This document shows, piece after piece, positions 17,008 through 26,145 of a stretch of 64,000 nucleotides of DNA; positions within the stretch are counted from its first letter, which is position 1; each line of letters begins with the position of its first letter. The stretch is from Nocardia camponoti (GTDB lineage Bacteria; Actinomycetota; Actinomycetes; Mycobacteriales; Mycobacteriaceae): positions 1,178,001-1,242,000 of the forward strand of contig NZ_BMMW01000002.1 in assembly GCF_014646135.1 (NCBI RefSeq), given 5' to 3'. Both the position numbers and the translations under genes were made by a program. The notes below the pieces were generated by a model that was not told where the DNA came from, ran no database searches, and worked only from the letters and a program-made list of their open reading frames with translations.

Positions 17008-18747
17008 CGCCAGCTCGGGTTCCATCGGGAGCATGTCGAGGTCGAGTTCCCACGGGTTGCCCGTCCACGGATCGAACAGCGGCGTGCCGGGCATCGTCGG
17101 CAGATGCCTGCACGACTGGGCCAGTGCGGTGAGTGGGCCGTCACCGAAATCGGTTGTGCCACTTCCGATTATGACTAGTGACAGCCCGATGAGGTCGCCA
17201 CGCACCATGAGCTGACCGAGGCGCACGATATCGGTGGTTTGGTACCCGTGCGGAAAATCGGCGACGACGAGAATGCGATGCTCACGCGGGGGAACGAATT
17301 GCCCGCTGTTGTAAGCCATTTCGGCGAGTTCTGCCGCGCTCGCAAGCTCGGAGAGTCTCGCCGAGATGTCCATATGGTCGGTGATCACGGGCCGTCCGGC
17401 GAGCAGTGGTCCGAGTATCGACGTGAGTGGGCGCAAGCCGCCGGTTAGGTCGATCACGTCGACGGTCGTCGTCCGATGCGGCAGCGCCGCAACGAGTCTC
17501 GCGACAAGGGAGCCGACAACGCGCGAAGCCGCCGCGCTCGACTCGGTGTCGACCCACAGCGGGCGATTCAGCGGAACAGGAACGCAATACGGGATGCGCA
17601 GTTCGCTGCGGTCGGTGCCGTACAGCTCGCCGAGACGGATGCCGTCGGCGCCGTTGTCGCGCGACGACCACGCGGGCGCGAGCCAGGTGGCGAGCGCGGC
17701 GGGCAGTGCGGAGTCGGCTTCGGCGATCTCGCGGGCGAGGTGGTCGCTGTCGCGGCGATGGTCTTGTGTTGCCGTGGCGACGAGTTCGTCGTGGCGACGT
17801 TGCGCGTTGACGCGCGCGGTTTCAGCGGCCGGAGTGTTGCGGGTTGCCGGGTTAGAGACGGCTTCGGACAGCTCGCGGTCGAGTCGGTCAGCGGCGTAGT
17901 CGCGTGCGGAGCTCAGCGCGGCGGCCGAGCGTGCGGCGTCTTCGAAGATCATCCACATGCGCTGGAGGCCGTGCGCGACTTCGAGGGGTGCGCCGGGACT
18001 AGGTGATGCGCCGTGGGCGGCGGACGGGCCTGGATGCGAAGGGCCGCTTGCGCCGGGGGAATCCGCACCGCTGGGGAATGTCCGCGCGCCGCCGTTGATG
18101 GAGGACGCGCCGCCATCGAGGGGTGACGCGCCGGGTCCCGTCGGCGGGACACCCGGGCCAGCGTTCAGGTTGCCCGCGCCCGTACCTGTCGGAAACGCTG
18201 CCCCTGCCTGCGTCGCATTCGTGCCTTGACGCCAATCCTGGTGGGACCGATCACTATTCGCATCACCGGTTCCCGCGGCCCGCGTGTTCGGCAGCGAAAC
18301 TCCGTGCGCGCGAAGCAGTTCCGCTTCACCACCCGCATACCCCTGACCCAACGCGCGCAACTTCCACGACCCGTTGCGGCGATACACCTCGAAGCAGATC
18401 AGCGCGCGCTCACCTGCGGAAGGCGTAATCGCGAATTGTGCTGCGGGCGCGCCATTTTCGGCGAGATTTGCGGTGAGCGCGCCGAGCACGTTCGGCGCCG
18501 CGACGAACAACAGCACCGCCTCAGCACCAGGACGCAACCGCGACAACGTGAGTTCGACCGAACCCTGCCCAACCGTGACGCCAGGCGCGGTGGCTCCCGC
18601 CGACCCCACGTAATCCTGGGCGTCACGCGCGCGCAGTCCAGCGTCGACGACCAACGCGCCCAGCGAAACACCGGAGGCGGACTGCACGGTGAAGCGCAAG
18701 TAGTCGGCCGAAAGTCCGGTGTTTTGCCCTGCCTGCAACGAGATCAT
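16987..18747 (-). CDS. TerD domain protein with C-terminal FtsK/ATPase-like region
   Basis: 586 aa. Residues 1-~152 are a TerD-like domain (ends ERALICFEVYRRNGSWKLRALGQGYAGG, a TerD signature). Residues ~153-258 are a Pro/Gly/Ser/Ala-rich linker. About 259-363 are charged helices (likely coiled coil). About 364-586 resemble the FtsK-like ATPase core found in some Ter proteins (RILVVADFPHGYQTTDIVRLGQLMVRGDLIGLSLVIIGSG looks like Walker-B/sensor strands). I do not see a GxxxxGK[ST] P-loop, so nucleotide hydrolysis is doubtful. It lies 9 bp after the TerD-TerD gene in the same direction, hence one operon. In Ter systems, TerD domains bind calcium and assemble at the membrane. Role of the C-terminus is inferred. 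Confidence 0.75.
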   Translation of the reverse strand: MISLQAGQNTGLSADYLRFTVQSASGVSLGALVVDAGLRARDAQDYVGSAGATAPGVTVGQGSVELTLSRLRPGAEAVLLFVAAPNVLGALTANLAENGAPAAQFAITPSAGERALICFEVYRRNGSWKLRALGQGYAGGEAELLRAHGVSLPNTRAAGTGDANSDRSHQDWRQGTNATQAGAAFPTGTGAGNLNAGPGVPPTGPGASPLDGGASSINGGARTFPSGADSPGASGPSHPGPSAAHGASPSPGAPLEVAHGLQRMWMIFEDAARSAAALSSARDYAADRLDRELSEAVSNPATRNTPAAETARVNAQRRHDELVATATQDHRRDSDHLAREIAEADSALPAALATWLAPAWSSRDNGADGIRLGELYGTDRSELRIPYCVPVPLNRPLWVDTESSAAASRVVGSLVARLVAALPHRTTTVDVIDLTGGLRPLTSILGPLLAGRPVITDHMDISARLSELASAAELAEMAYNSGQFVPPREHRILVVADFPHGYQTTDIVRLGQLMVRGDLIGLSLVIIGSGTTDFGDGPLTALAQSCRHLPTMPGTPLFDPWTGNPWELDLDMLPMEPELASRYLRL

Positions 18748-18756
18748 GTTCGCTAT

Positions 18757-20226
18757 CTAGTCGTTGATGAGGAACCGACCCAGCTGCGGCACTGCCTCAC
18801 CCGGGTGTTTCGCGTTGAAGCCTTCGCCGATGGCCTGCATCTTCCAATCGCCGCCCGAGCGGTACACCTTCGCCATCGCCATCGCGGTAAACGGCATGCC
18901 ACCAGCGAGGGTGTAGCGGGCAAGCTCGGCGTTGTTGGTGCCGTCGATCAGGCGCGCGAACGCGTTTTGCACCTGTTCGAACGTGTGGCCCTTGTACGAG
19001 GTGACGATGAACAGCAGCGACGTGATGTGGGCGGGGATGCGAGTGAGGTCGACGAGGATCACCTCGTCGTCGCCCGCGCCTTCGCCGGTGAGGTTGTCGC
19101 CCTGGTGGCGGACCGAACCGTCCTTCGAAGACAGCTGGCCGTAGTAGGCGACGTCGACGAGGTTTTGGTCGGCGAACAGGCACACGGATGCGTCGAGGTC
19201 GATGTCGACAGTGCGGCTGCCGAACATGCCGCTGCGGCGCAGCGGGTCCCAGCCAAGGCCCATCTTCACGAAGGTGAGCGCGGTGCCGCCTTCCTTGCGC
19301 AAGGTGACGCGCTGGCCCTTTTGCAGGCTGACCGGGCGATCCTTGCTCAGGTTCACTTCACCGGTGGGCTGCGGAGGCTGGTTGAAGCCTTGTTGCGGCG
19401 CGGCACCGCCGGGAGCGGGTGGCGAGTAAGCACCTGGCTGCTGTTGCGTTGGGTAACCGCCGGTGCCGGGCGGCGGGTAGCCAGCGCCGGGCTGTTGCTG
19501 TGTTGGGTAACCACCACCGGTTCCGGGCGGAGGCGGGTAACCCGGCGCACCCTGCTGACCGGGCGGCGGTGGATAGCCAGGACCACCCTGCTGGACCGGC
19601 GGCGGGTAACCGGGGCCGCCCTGCCCCACGGGCGGCGGGTAACCGGGCGCGCCGGGCGCGGGCTGGCTGGGCGGAGGCGGCGGCACCGGCGCTGCTTGCG
19701 GAGTGGCAGCGGGCGACGGCGAATCATCAACCTGCACACCATGATCGGTGACAAGCGCGGCGAAACCGCCCGCGTACCCCTGACCAACAGCGCGCACTTT
19801 CCAACTGCCTTGGCGGCGATACAGTTCGATCGCGATCACGATCGACTCGGCATCAAGTCCTTCGATCTTGTACTCGTAGAGCACATTTCCCGCGGCATCG
19901 GAAACGAGCGCGGCAGGCGGCGCGAAAAGGCCGAACTTGCTCGACGCGTCGTCAAGGGTGATTACCGCGCGAATCTGGTCGATATCGGCGGGCACCGCGG
20001 CGAACGACACCGCGAGCGAAGCCGGTTGACCAGCGGGGCCGGGGCGCAAATCAACACCCGGACCGCTCGGTTGGTTGTAGAACACGAAATCGGCATCGCT
20101 ACGGACCTTGCCGTTTTCGGTGACAAGCAACGCGGAAAGGTCGGCGGGTGCGGTGAGCTGCAGCGAGATCACCACATCGCCTACGGACACCGGACCGTTT
20201 TGACCCTTAGCGAGTGTTGCGGACAA
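18757..20226 (-). CDS. TerD-TerD fusion protein with Pro/Gly/Tyr-rich linker
   Basis: 489 aa from TTG 20226, chosen because AGGAGGGG lies 6 bases upstream and because the N-terminus LSATLAKGQNGPVSVGD aligns with the paralogue at 40001-41279. First TerD domain about 1-175 (ending [19 protein letters not shown]); linker of ~110 residues with repeated GYPPPxxGG; second TerD domain about 300-489 with the calcium-binding-type signature DLDASVCLFADQN...[21 protein letters not shown]. TerD proteins are stress-induced proteins linked to tellurite, phage and oxidative resistance. Gly/Pro/Tyr linkers often mediate clustering. First gene of the leftward pair with the TerD/FtsK-like protein. Confidence 0.87.
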   Translation of the reverse strand: MSATLAKGQNGPVSVGDVVISLQLTAPADLSALLVTENGKVRSDADFVFYNQPSGPGVDLRPGPAGQPASLAVSFAAVPADIDQIRAVITLDDASSKFGLFAPPAALVSDAAGNVLYEYKIEGLDAESIVIAIELYRRQGSWKVRAVGQGYAGGFAALVTDHGVQVDDSPSPAATPQAAPVPPPPPSQPAPGAPGYPPPVGQGGPGYPPPVQQGGPGYPPPPGQQGAPGYPPPPGTGGGYPTQQQPGAGYPPPGTGGYPTQQQPGAYSPPAPGGAAPQQGFNQPPQPTGEVNLSKDRPVSLQKGQRVTLRKEGGTALTFVKMGLGWDPLRRSGMFGSRTVDIDLDASVCLFADQNLVDVAYYGQLSSKDGSVRHQGDNLTGEGAGDDEVILVDLTRIPAHITSLLFIVTSYKGHTFEQVQNAFARLIDGTNNAELARYTLAGGMPFTAMAMAKVYRSGGDWKMQAIGEGFNAKHPGEAVPQLGRFLIND

Positions 20227-20324
20227 GTTCGACCCCTCCTGACGCGGAAACAGCGTGTCGGTGCTGTCGTAGGCCACTGTACGAGAAAGGGGCGACAAGT
20301 AGTCGGGTCAGTTATGGTTTCGCC

Positions 20325-20948
20325 GTGGCACAGCTGTTCGAACAGTCCAAGAAGGTGATCGAGGCGCACCTTTCGGGCACCCCGATCCGCGCGATCGCGG
20401 GCTCGATGATCGCCTACGAAGGCAACGTCGCGTTCAAATCAGCCGGGTTCGGCGGCGGAGACGGCGTGCTCGCCGGGCTCAAGCGTCGCGCGACCGGTGA
20501 GAAGCTCTCGCTGATGGAGTGCACCGGCAACGGCCGGGTGTTCTTCGCGGTGAACGGGCAAAACGTGACCGTCGTTAACCTCAATAACGAGACATTGCAG
20601 GTTGAATCGCAGCAGTTGCTCGCGTTCGCTGGCAACCTACGAACCGATGTGCGCTTCGCTGGCGTCGGCGGAATGTCTTCTGGCCAAGGACTTTTCACCA
20701 CAACGGTGACGGGACAGGGTCAGGTCGCGTTGCTGTCGGCGGGCGGCCCGCTGATTCATCTTGAGGTGAGTCCGCAGTACCCGCTCATCGTCGACCCCGA
20801 CGCGTTCGTCGCCGCGCGCGGCAACCTCAACCAATCATTTGTGACCGACGTGTCGTGGCGCAGCATGATCGGCCAGGACGCGGGCGAGGCGTTTTCGCTG
20901 CGCTGGGACGGTCACGGTGTCGTTTTGATTCAGCCTGCGGAGCGATGA
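20325..20948 (+). CDS. AIM24-family protein 1
   Basis: 207 aa from GTG 20325. AIM24 (formerly DUF124) beta-sandwich proteins: KKVIEAHLSGTPIRAIAGSMIAYEGNVAFKS near the N-terminus, then repeated Gly-rich strands and the typical ending SWRSMIGQDAGEAFSLRWDGHGVVLIQPAER. Bacterial members often sit beside TerD genes; biochemical role unknown (eukaryotic AIM24 works in mitochondria). It is divergent from the TerD-TerD gene (98 bp between starts, so a shared control region) and overlaps the next paralogue by 4 bp. Confidence 0.82.
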   Translation: MAQLFEQSKKVIEAHLSGTPIRAIAGSMIAYEGNVAFKSAGFGGGDGVLAGLKRRATGEKLSLMECTGNGRVFFAVNGQNVTVVNLNNETLQVESQQLLAFAGNLRTDVRFAGVGGMSSGQGLFTTTVTGQGQVALLSAGGPLIHLEVSPQYPLIVDPDAFVAARGNLNQSFVTDVSWRSMIGQDAGEAFSLRWDGHGVVLIQPAER

Positions 20949-21646
20949 TGTTTGAGAAGGTCAACGGCAAGGTCGTCAAGGTCGACGTCGCGCGGGCGGG
21001 TGGCGTCGTCGGACGCACCGGCGCGATGCTTTATTACAGCGGCAACGTGTTTTTCGCGCCGCATCAGATTCCCGGTGCTGGCGGTGCGCCTGGCATGGGC
21101 GGACTGCTTGGCATGGCCGGACGCATGATGGCTGGCGAGCACGAAGCGACGATGCTCGCGCAGGGAAATGGCGTGGTGCACTACGGATTTGCCGGGCTTG
21201 AGGTCCAGGTTGTGCAGATGCAGCCGGGTGCGGTTTTGCGCGTCGAGGCGTCGCGGTTGCTTGCCAATACCGCTGGGTTGCAGGCTTCCGTTGTGTCCGT
21301 TGCCAGTTCGGGCGGCGGGGGCGGGGGCGGCGGGCTGATGGGCGCGTTGCGCGGTGCGGCGGCTGGCGTTGCGACCGGGACCGGAATGTTCACGACGCAG
21401 CTGTCGGGTCAGGGTTCGGCGGTTTTGCTCGCGCATGGTGGGTTCTTGGAACTGCCGGTTGGTGGACCGAATCCGGTTGTTGTTGACCCGCAGGCGTTCG
21501 TCGCCGCTTACGGCAATGTGCAGACCGAATTGAAGTCGGCGATGAGCTGGCGCGACGCGGTTGGTCGCGGTGCTGGCGAGGCGATGCAATTGCATTGCCA
21601 CGGGCAAGGTGTGGTGTACGTGCAGGCATCCGAAGAGAAGTTGTGA
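20945..21646 (+). CDS. AIM24-family protein 2
   Basis: 233 aa. Start at the first of two ATG codons, overlapping the upstream TGA (ATGA), which implies coupled translation. Core AIM24 features: VGRTGAMLYYSGNVFF, GEHEATMLAQGNGVVHYG, and C-terminal SWRDAVGRGAGEAMQLHCHGQGVVYVQASEEKL. Compared with protein 1 it has two inserts: a Gly/Met-rich loop (GAGGAPGMGGLLGMAGRMMAG) and a run of eight glycines (about residue 126), both likely flexible. The three AIM24 genes form one transcript and probably one hetero-oligomeric complex. Confidence 0.82.
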   Translation: MMFEKVNGKVVKVDVARAGGVVGRTGAMLYYSGNVFFAPHQIPGAGGAPGMGGLLGMAGRMMAGEHEATMLAQGNGVVHYGFAGLEVQVVQMQPGAVLRVEASRLLANTAGLQASVVSVASSGGGGGGGGLMGALRGAAAGVATGTGMFTTQLSGQGSAVLLAHGGFLELPVGGPNPVVVDPQAFVAAYGNVQTELKSAMSWRDAVGRGAGEAMQLHCHGQGVVYVQASEEKL

Positions 21647-21650
21647 GTCG

Positions 21651-22415
21651 ATGAGCGAAATCCTCTCCCCCGCGAATCTCGGTGCGAGCGACAATATTCC
21701 GGGCAACAGTTACGCGTTCTGCATCGACATGAATGGCCCGTGGTTCATGCGTAAGGGCGCGATGATCGCCTATTACGGGCAGATTCAATTCCAGCTGCTC
21801 ACGCATGGGTTGAACGCGCACCTGATGCATATGGTCACGAGCCAATTCTCGGCCCCACTTTTCGCCGGTGATTATGTTGTCGCCGAGGGCCAGGGGAAGC
21901 TGATCATTGGCGACCGTGGATACGACATCAATTCGTTCGACCTTGAAGATGGCAACCTCACGATTCGCGGCGCGAACCTGCTCGCGTTCGAGCCGGGGTT
22001 GGCGTTGAAGCAGTCGATCGTGCCCGGCTTCCTCACGCTGATCGGGACCGGAAAGTTCCTCGCTTCGTCGAACGGCCCGGTGATTTTCGCCGAACCGCCG
22101 TTGCGCGTTGACCCGGAGGCACTGGTCGGCTGGGCCGACTGCCCGTCACCGAGCCACCACTACGACCAGGGCTGGATCAACAGCTTTCTGGCAGCGGGTG
22201 CCGCGCGAATGGGCGCGAACCACGGCGAGGAACGCCAGTTCGACTTCACCGGCGCAGGCACCGTGCTCATCCAGTCGAGCGAGAAGGTGATGAACGACAA
22301 CGCGCTGGTCCGCACAATTGAGGGCCAGTTGCAGAGCGGAATGACCGTTGGCGGATTGACCCGGCTGCACGGGGTAATCAGCCAGCAGTTGCAGGGCCAG
22401 CAGCAGAGGTACTGA
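21651..22415 (+). CDS. AIM24-family protein 3
   Basis: 254 aa, ATG 4 bp after the preceding stop. AIM24 fold with FCIDMNGPWFMRKGAMIAYYGQIQFQ, GDYVVAEGQGKLIIGDRGYDINSFDLEDGNLTIRGANLLAFEPGL and RQFDFTGAGTVLIQSSEKV. It is the most divergent of the three and carries an extra helical C-terminus of ~30 residues (ALVRTIEGQLQSGMTVGGLTRLHGVISQQL). Ends next to the converging HAD gene. Function unknown; linked to the Ter system by position. Confidence 0.82.
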   Translation: MSEILSPANLGASDNIPGNSYAFCIDMNGPWFMRKGAMIAYYGQIQFQLLTHGLNAHLMHMVTSQFSAPLFAGDYVVAEGQGKLIIGDRGYDINSFDLEDGNLTIRGANLLAFEPGLALKQSIVPGFLTLIGTGKFLASSNGPVIFAEPPLRVDPEALVGWADCPSPSHHYDQGWINSFLAAGAARMGANHGEERQFDFTGAGTVLIQSSEKVMNDNALVRTIEGQLQSGMTVGGLTRLHGVISQQLQGQQQRY

Positions 22416-22422
22416 CTCTCGA

Positions 22423-22448
22423 CGCGGGGCTAGTTCGCTTGCCCCGCG
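22423..22448. terminator. Hairpin between convergent AIM24 and HAD genes
   Basis: 8-bp perfect GC stem (CGCGGGGC at 22423-22430, GCCCCGCG at 22441-22448) with a 10-base loop, overlapping the last codons of the HAD gene. No U-run on either side, so termination is only probable. Confidence 0.45.
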
Positions 22449-23239
22449 AACCAGGTCAGGATTTCTTCGCTTGCGGCGATGCCGGTCGAGGCGGTGACCG
22501 TCAAAGTTGGGGAATCGTAGGCCAGGTGTTCCAGTTCTCCGTGGCGTGGGCGGATCGCCTTATCGGCCAGCTCCAGCATTGGGATGTCCAATGCGCCGTC
22601 GCCTGCTGCCAAGAAGGGTGCGGCTGCGGGGAGAGTGCCCGCGTCGCGTAGGCGCGTTCGCACCTCGCTTAACGCGATTCCCTTGCTCACCGCGTCCGGC
22701 ATCGCGTAGATCTTGCGGCCCTGTTGCGATGCGGTCCAACCGTTTTCGCGACACCACGCGTCCCACTCCGCCAAGAAGGTAGGCGGCAGTGTTTCCAGGT
22801 TGACCACCAAATAGCAGAACAGGTCGTCTGCCTCGCGGTATTTCAGTACCCAATCATCGGAGATGCGCGAGCGCAGTTCGGCTCCAACTTCCGCCAACGT
22901 CGCGCCCTGCGCGCGCACTCGGGTGGCAATTTCTTTGCGCCACACCAGATCCGGCTCACCGTCGACAAGGATGTTGCCGCCGTTGCTCGTGACGGCGAAG
23001 CGCCACGGTGCGCCGGGGAGGGCGATGCGGCGGAACTGTTCGATCGTGCGGGTGGTCGTCGGGACGACAACCGCCTTCGTCGACAACTCGCGCAGCCGCG
23101 CATCGGCAACCAACGTCATGTACGAAAGCGGCTCGCCCTCGTAATACTCAACGCACAGTTTCGCCGACTCATCGCCAGCAAAACCGTTGCGCGAGTAGAT
23201 CATTGTGCGATCGAGGTCGGTCGCGATCAGCGCGCTCAC
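22430..23239 (-). CDS. HAD-superfamily hydrolase of the Ter metabolite operon
   Basis: 269 aa, GTG start overlapping the stop of the upstream gene by 4 bp. HAD motifs: I, ATDLDRTMIYS (nucleophile and acid/base Asp residues); II, PTTTRT; III, the Lys in AVSKG; IV, FLAAGDGALDIPML. The C2-type cap (WCRENGWTASQQGRKIYAM) fits the Cof/sucrose-phosphatase-like class that acts on phosphorylated small molecules. Ter operons described by comparative genomics include such a phosphatase, predicted to remove phosphate from a nucleoside-like intermediate made by the neighbouring phosphoribosyltransferase. All four motifs are intact. Substrate is inference. Confidence 0.85.
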   Translation of the reverse strand: MSALIATDLDRTMIYSRNGFAGDESAKLCVEYYEGEPLSYMTLVADARLRELSTKAVVVPTTTRTIEQFRRIALPGAPWRFAVTSNGGNILVDGEPDLVWRKEIATRVRAQGATLAEVGAELRSRISDDWVLKYREADDLFCYLVVNLETLPPTFLAEWDAWCRENGWTASQQGRKIYAMPDAVSKGIALSEVRTRLRDAGTLPAAAPFLAAGDGALDIPMLELADKAIRPRHGELEHLAYDSPTLTVTASTGIAASEEILTWFAGQAN

Positions 23240-26145
23240 TGATCGAGTTCCCTAATCAAGCCCATGCACGAGTACGCCAGGTCAGGCACAACTTCCACCG
23301 GCACACCACGCGCTTCGGCGAGTAGGCGGATGTGGGCGTGCTCGGGGGCGTCGGCCTCGCGAACAAGTACGCGCCACGGAACGCGACGCAACAGCACGCG
23401 CGTCGTCTCGCCAACGCCCGGCTTCACGAAATTGACGGTGGCAACGCCATATTCGGCGCGCACCTTCTCCACCGAAGCCCAGCCCGACCAGTCAGGCGTG
23501 CGGTCAGCCGCCACCATCCGAGCCACCGAATCCGCAACCTGGTCAGCAACCGTCTCGAACGCCGCGGTGACGGCGTCGAGCAGCTCGTTCGACACGTCAC
23601 CATCAGCGAGTTCGCGGTAGAACTTCGCGCCGTGGAATTCGCCGGGACCGATGAGCTGGTCGTTGAGCACCGTGCGCGAAACAAGCCCGGACACAGTCGA
23701 ATTCAGGCATGCTGAGGCGATCAGGAAGTCGTCGCGCGTGCCGTACGTGCGCACGCAGTTGCCTGGGTCGGCGAGCACGACAAGCTCGGGGTTGAACCGC
23801 GCCCCGCCACGCTCCTCGTACGCTTCAAGCGCCTCGCGCAGTTCGTGCGTGATCGCGCCCTTGCCGGTCCAGCCGTCGACGAACACGATGGTCGACGTAT
23901 CATGGTGCGCGGCAAGGTAATCCAGCGCGACTGAGTCGATACCGCGATCGCGCACGATCGACACCGCGTAATGCGGAACCACGTTGCCCTGACGCGCCAA
24001 CCACCGTCGCATCAGCACGCCGACGGGAGTACCCGCCCGCGCGAGAGAGACGAGCACAATGTCCGAACCACGTTCGGCGACAACAAGTTCCGAAACCGTC
24101 GCGACCGCAAGCGCGAGTCGTTCAGCGCTGTCAGCAAGCACCTTCGTGAACAACTCGCCGTAGGCAGCGTCGGGCTGGTACTCGATCGGCAGCGACTCCG
24201 CGTAGTGCGCGACGCCAGCCTGAATCCGCGCTTCGCGCTCCGCGACGTCGGCCTCAAGGTCGACATCGGAAAGGTCTTTAAGCAGCCACGCGACCTCGTC
24301 CGCGGCATAGGACCCGAACTCCGGCCCGCGCAGGACAGGCGGGAAAACCAGCCCGGCGACCGCGCCTTCGACAGACTCAACCGCCGCCGCGATCGCGGCC
24401 GAATCGGGTTCGCCTAGCGCTCGCACGAGCGAACCGCCTGCGGATGAAGCCTCAACACGCTCGGCAAACGGCGCGACCTCGTCAGCAGCGGTGACCGCGT
24501 CGGCCATACCCGCAACGACACCGTCGGCCAGCCGCCCCTGCCCAGCGGCAACCGCGTCGGTATCCGCCTGACCTGACACCGCGACACCCTCGTGCTGCGG
24601 CTCGACGAGGTGGCCACCTTGCGCACCCGCCGCGCGGTCCCCCGCGAGCGTCTGATCGTCCGACGTCAGCAACCCCTGCAACGCCGGGTCTGCAAGTGCG
24701 CTCTCCACCGCGTCGACTGCCGCCGCAATCGCCGCGTCGGAAGGCGCGACCAACGTCTCCCATGCCGCGTCCGCCGCTCGCCGCTCAGCCAAAGCACGCG
24801 GGTCGACGCCACCGACAACCGCGACCAGGACGTCCGCGCCCGATGCCGTCAGCACGTCGACCAAACCGCCGGGAGCCGTCAACTCCGCCGAATCGGCGGG
24901 CGCGTCGACCACAAGCACCAAAACCGGCGAAGCATCGGCAAGCTGCGCGTTGTAGAGGAAGCGCGGTTCGGCCGCACCCGGCTCCGGCGCCGTGAAGCGG
25001 AAACCACGGCGCAACGGGTAGCCCGGCTCGTCGAGCACGTACGCGGGCGAGCGCGTCGTCGTTTGGAAATACGCGGCACGACCAGCACTCACCAGCGACG
25101 ATGCCAACATCAGCGGCAAGTACATGAACTCTTCGTGCCCGATCACGATCACCGGACGCGCCGGGTAATCGGCGTCGAGCGCACCGCTCAGCGCAAGGAA
25201 CGCATCGGCCAGAGCCAGCGCGAAACCGTCGGCGTCGGTGTCGAGCACACCGTGTCGACCACCTTCGGGAACCTCAGCGGCCCACGGCAATTCGATACGC
25301 GAAACCGAACCACGCACGGCCCCAATGGGATTCAACGCGGGATCGGGCAACGCCTGCACAGCATCGATCAAACCGTCGGGCAAAGAAACCGAACCGGTCG
25401 CCAAGCACACCGTCGTAATCTGGGCGTCCAACTCCAACTCAAGCGCGGCGAAGTTGGCTCGATGCGCGTCGGTGCGCAGGTCAACAAGCGAAGCGAGCAC
25501 GTAGTGCGAACGCGGCGCGAACGCGTGCAGGGCGCGGATGGCGTCGATGGCGGTGTCGCCGGTGCTGATCTCATCGTCGACGAGCACGAGCGGCAGGTCG
25601 TTGACGAACGCCTGCGCGGGCACCGGCTGCAACAGGTGCGACGTGGCGTGCGAATGGCCCTCTTCAAACCCGGTCACCGTGACGGCTTCGGGGTGCGGGC
25701 GACGTGTCGAGTGCAGGTAGCAACGCGCGCGCAGCTCAGCGGCGACGATGTGACCGAGGCTGGTCGCGGTTTCGGCGAACCCGAGCACGACGCAATCGTC
25801 GCTGTCGAGCGCGCCTTCAACCATGCCGGCCAGCCGCACACCAGCACCCAAGACAAGCCGCGGATCGGTCGGAATGTGTTTGCCGAGGACCGTCGAAACA
25901 AGCAGGTGCGCGCGACGCGGATTCCGGCGCAGACCGGGCTCTACGAGCTGGTCGAGCGAGAGCTCAAGCGGCAGCGTGTCGTGGACGCGCCACGGCACCA
26001 TCGACTGCCCATGCGTGAGCGCGATTCCGAGATACGTTGTGGCCCAAGGGGTTTCAACCGTTTCGGGGACGAGCAGGCACTCGGTGAGCTCCCGATGAAA
26101 ATCAACATCGAACTCATCGGAAGCGCGTTTGTCCGGCGCGCTCAT
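23236..26145 (-). CDS. Fused phosphoribosyltransferase (PRTase-TRSP) and StiP/PELOTA protein of the Ter system
   Basis: 969 aa. Domains: N-terminal phosphoribosyltransferase about 20-270, with the PRPP-binding motif VLVDDEISTGDT at 187-198; TRSP domain about 285-430 (includes TTTRSPAYVLDEPGYPLRRGF); Ala/Glu-rich linker about 450-600 with two similar helices (SDAAIAAAVDAVESALADP, then DSAAIAAAVESVEGAVAGL); StiP/PRTase-like domain about 601-880 with VSLARAGTPVGVLMRRWL and VFVDGWTGKGAI; PELOTA RNA-binding domain about 890-966. In many Ter clusters these are two separate genes; here they are one reading frame. ATGA overlap with the upstream lyase gene and GTGA overlap with the HAD gene mean tight coupling. 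Predicted to make a nucleoside-like product from PRPP and to touch RNA. Cytosolic. Domain calls are from recognised motifs, not a search. Confidence 0.82.
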   Translation of the reverse strand: MSAPDKRASDEFDVDFHRELTECLLVPETVETPWATTYLGIALTHGQSMVPWRVHDTLPLELSLDQLVEPGLRRNPRRAHLLVSTVLGKHIPTDPRLVLGAGVRLAGMVEGALDSDDCVVLGFAETATSLGHIVAAELRARCYLHSTRRPHPEAVTVTGFEEGHSHATSHLLQPVPAQAFVNDLPLVLVDDEISTGDTAIDAIRALHAFAPRSHYVLASLVDLRTDAHRANFAALELELDAQITTVCLATGSVSLPDGLIDAVQALPDPALNPIGAVRGSVSRIELPWAAEVPEGGRHGVLDTDADGFALALADAFLALSGALDADYPARPVIVIGHEEFMYLPLMLASSLVSAGRAAYFQTTTRSPAYVLDEPGYPLRRGFRFTAPEPGAAEPRFLYNAQLADASPVLVLVVDAPADSAELTAPGGLVDVLTASGADVLVAVVGGVDPRALAERRAADAAWETLVAPSDAAIAAAVDAVESALADPALQGLLTSDDQTLAGDRAAGAQGGHLVEPQHEGVAVSGQADTDAVAAGQGRLADGVVAGMADAVTAADEVAPFAERVEASSAGGSLVRALGEPDSAAIAAAVESVEGAVAGLVFPPVLRGPEFGSYAADEVAWLLKDLSDVDLEADVAEREARIQAGVAHYAESLPIEYQPDAAYGELFTKVLADSAERLALAVATVSELVVAERGSDIVLVSLARAGTPVGVLMRRWLARQGNVVPHYAVSIVRDRGIDSVALDYLAAHHDTSTIVFVDGWTGKGAITHELREALEAYEERGGARFNPELVVLADPGNCVRTYGTRDDFLIASACLNSTVSGLVSRTVLNDQLIGPGEFHGAKFYRELADGDVSNELLDAVTAAFETVADQVADSVARMVAADRTPDWSGWASVEKVRAEYGVATVNFVKPGVGETTRVLLRRVPWRVLVREADAPEHAHIRLLAEARGVPVEVVPDLAYSCMGLIRELDQ

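Noticed and set aside
18226..20358. 710-codon plus-strand frame
   Set aside because: Antisense to the two TerD-type genes; no plausible start or domain.
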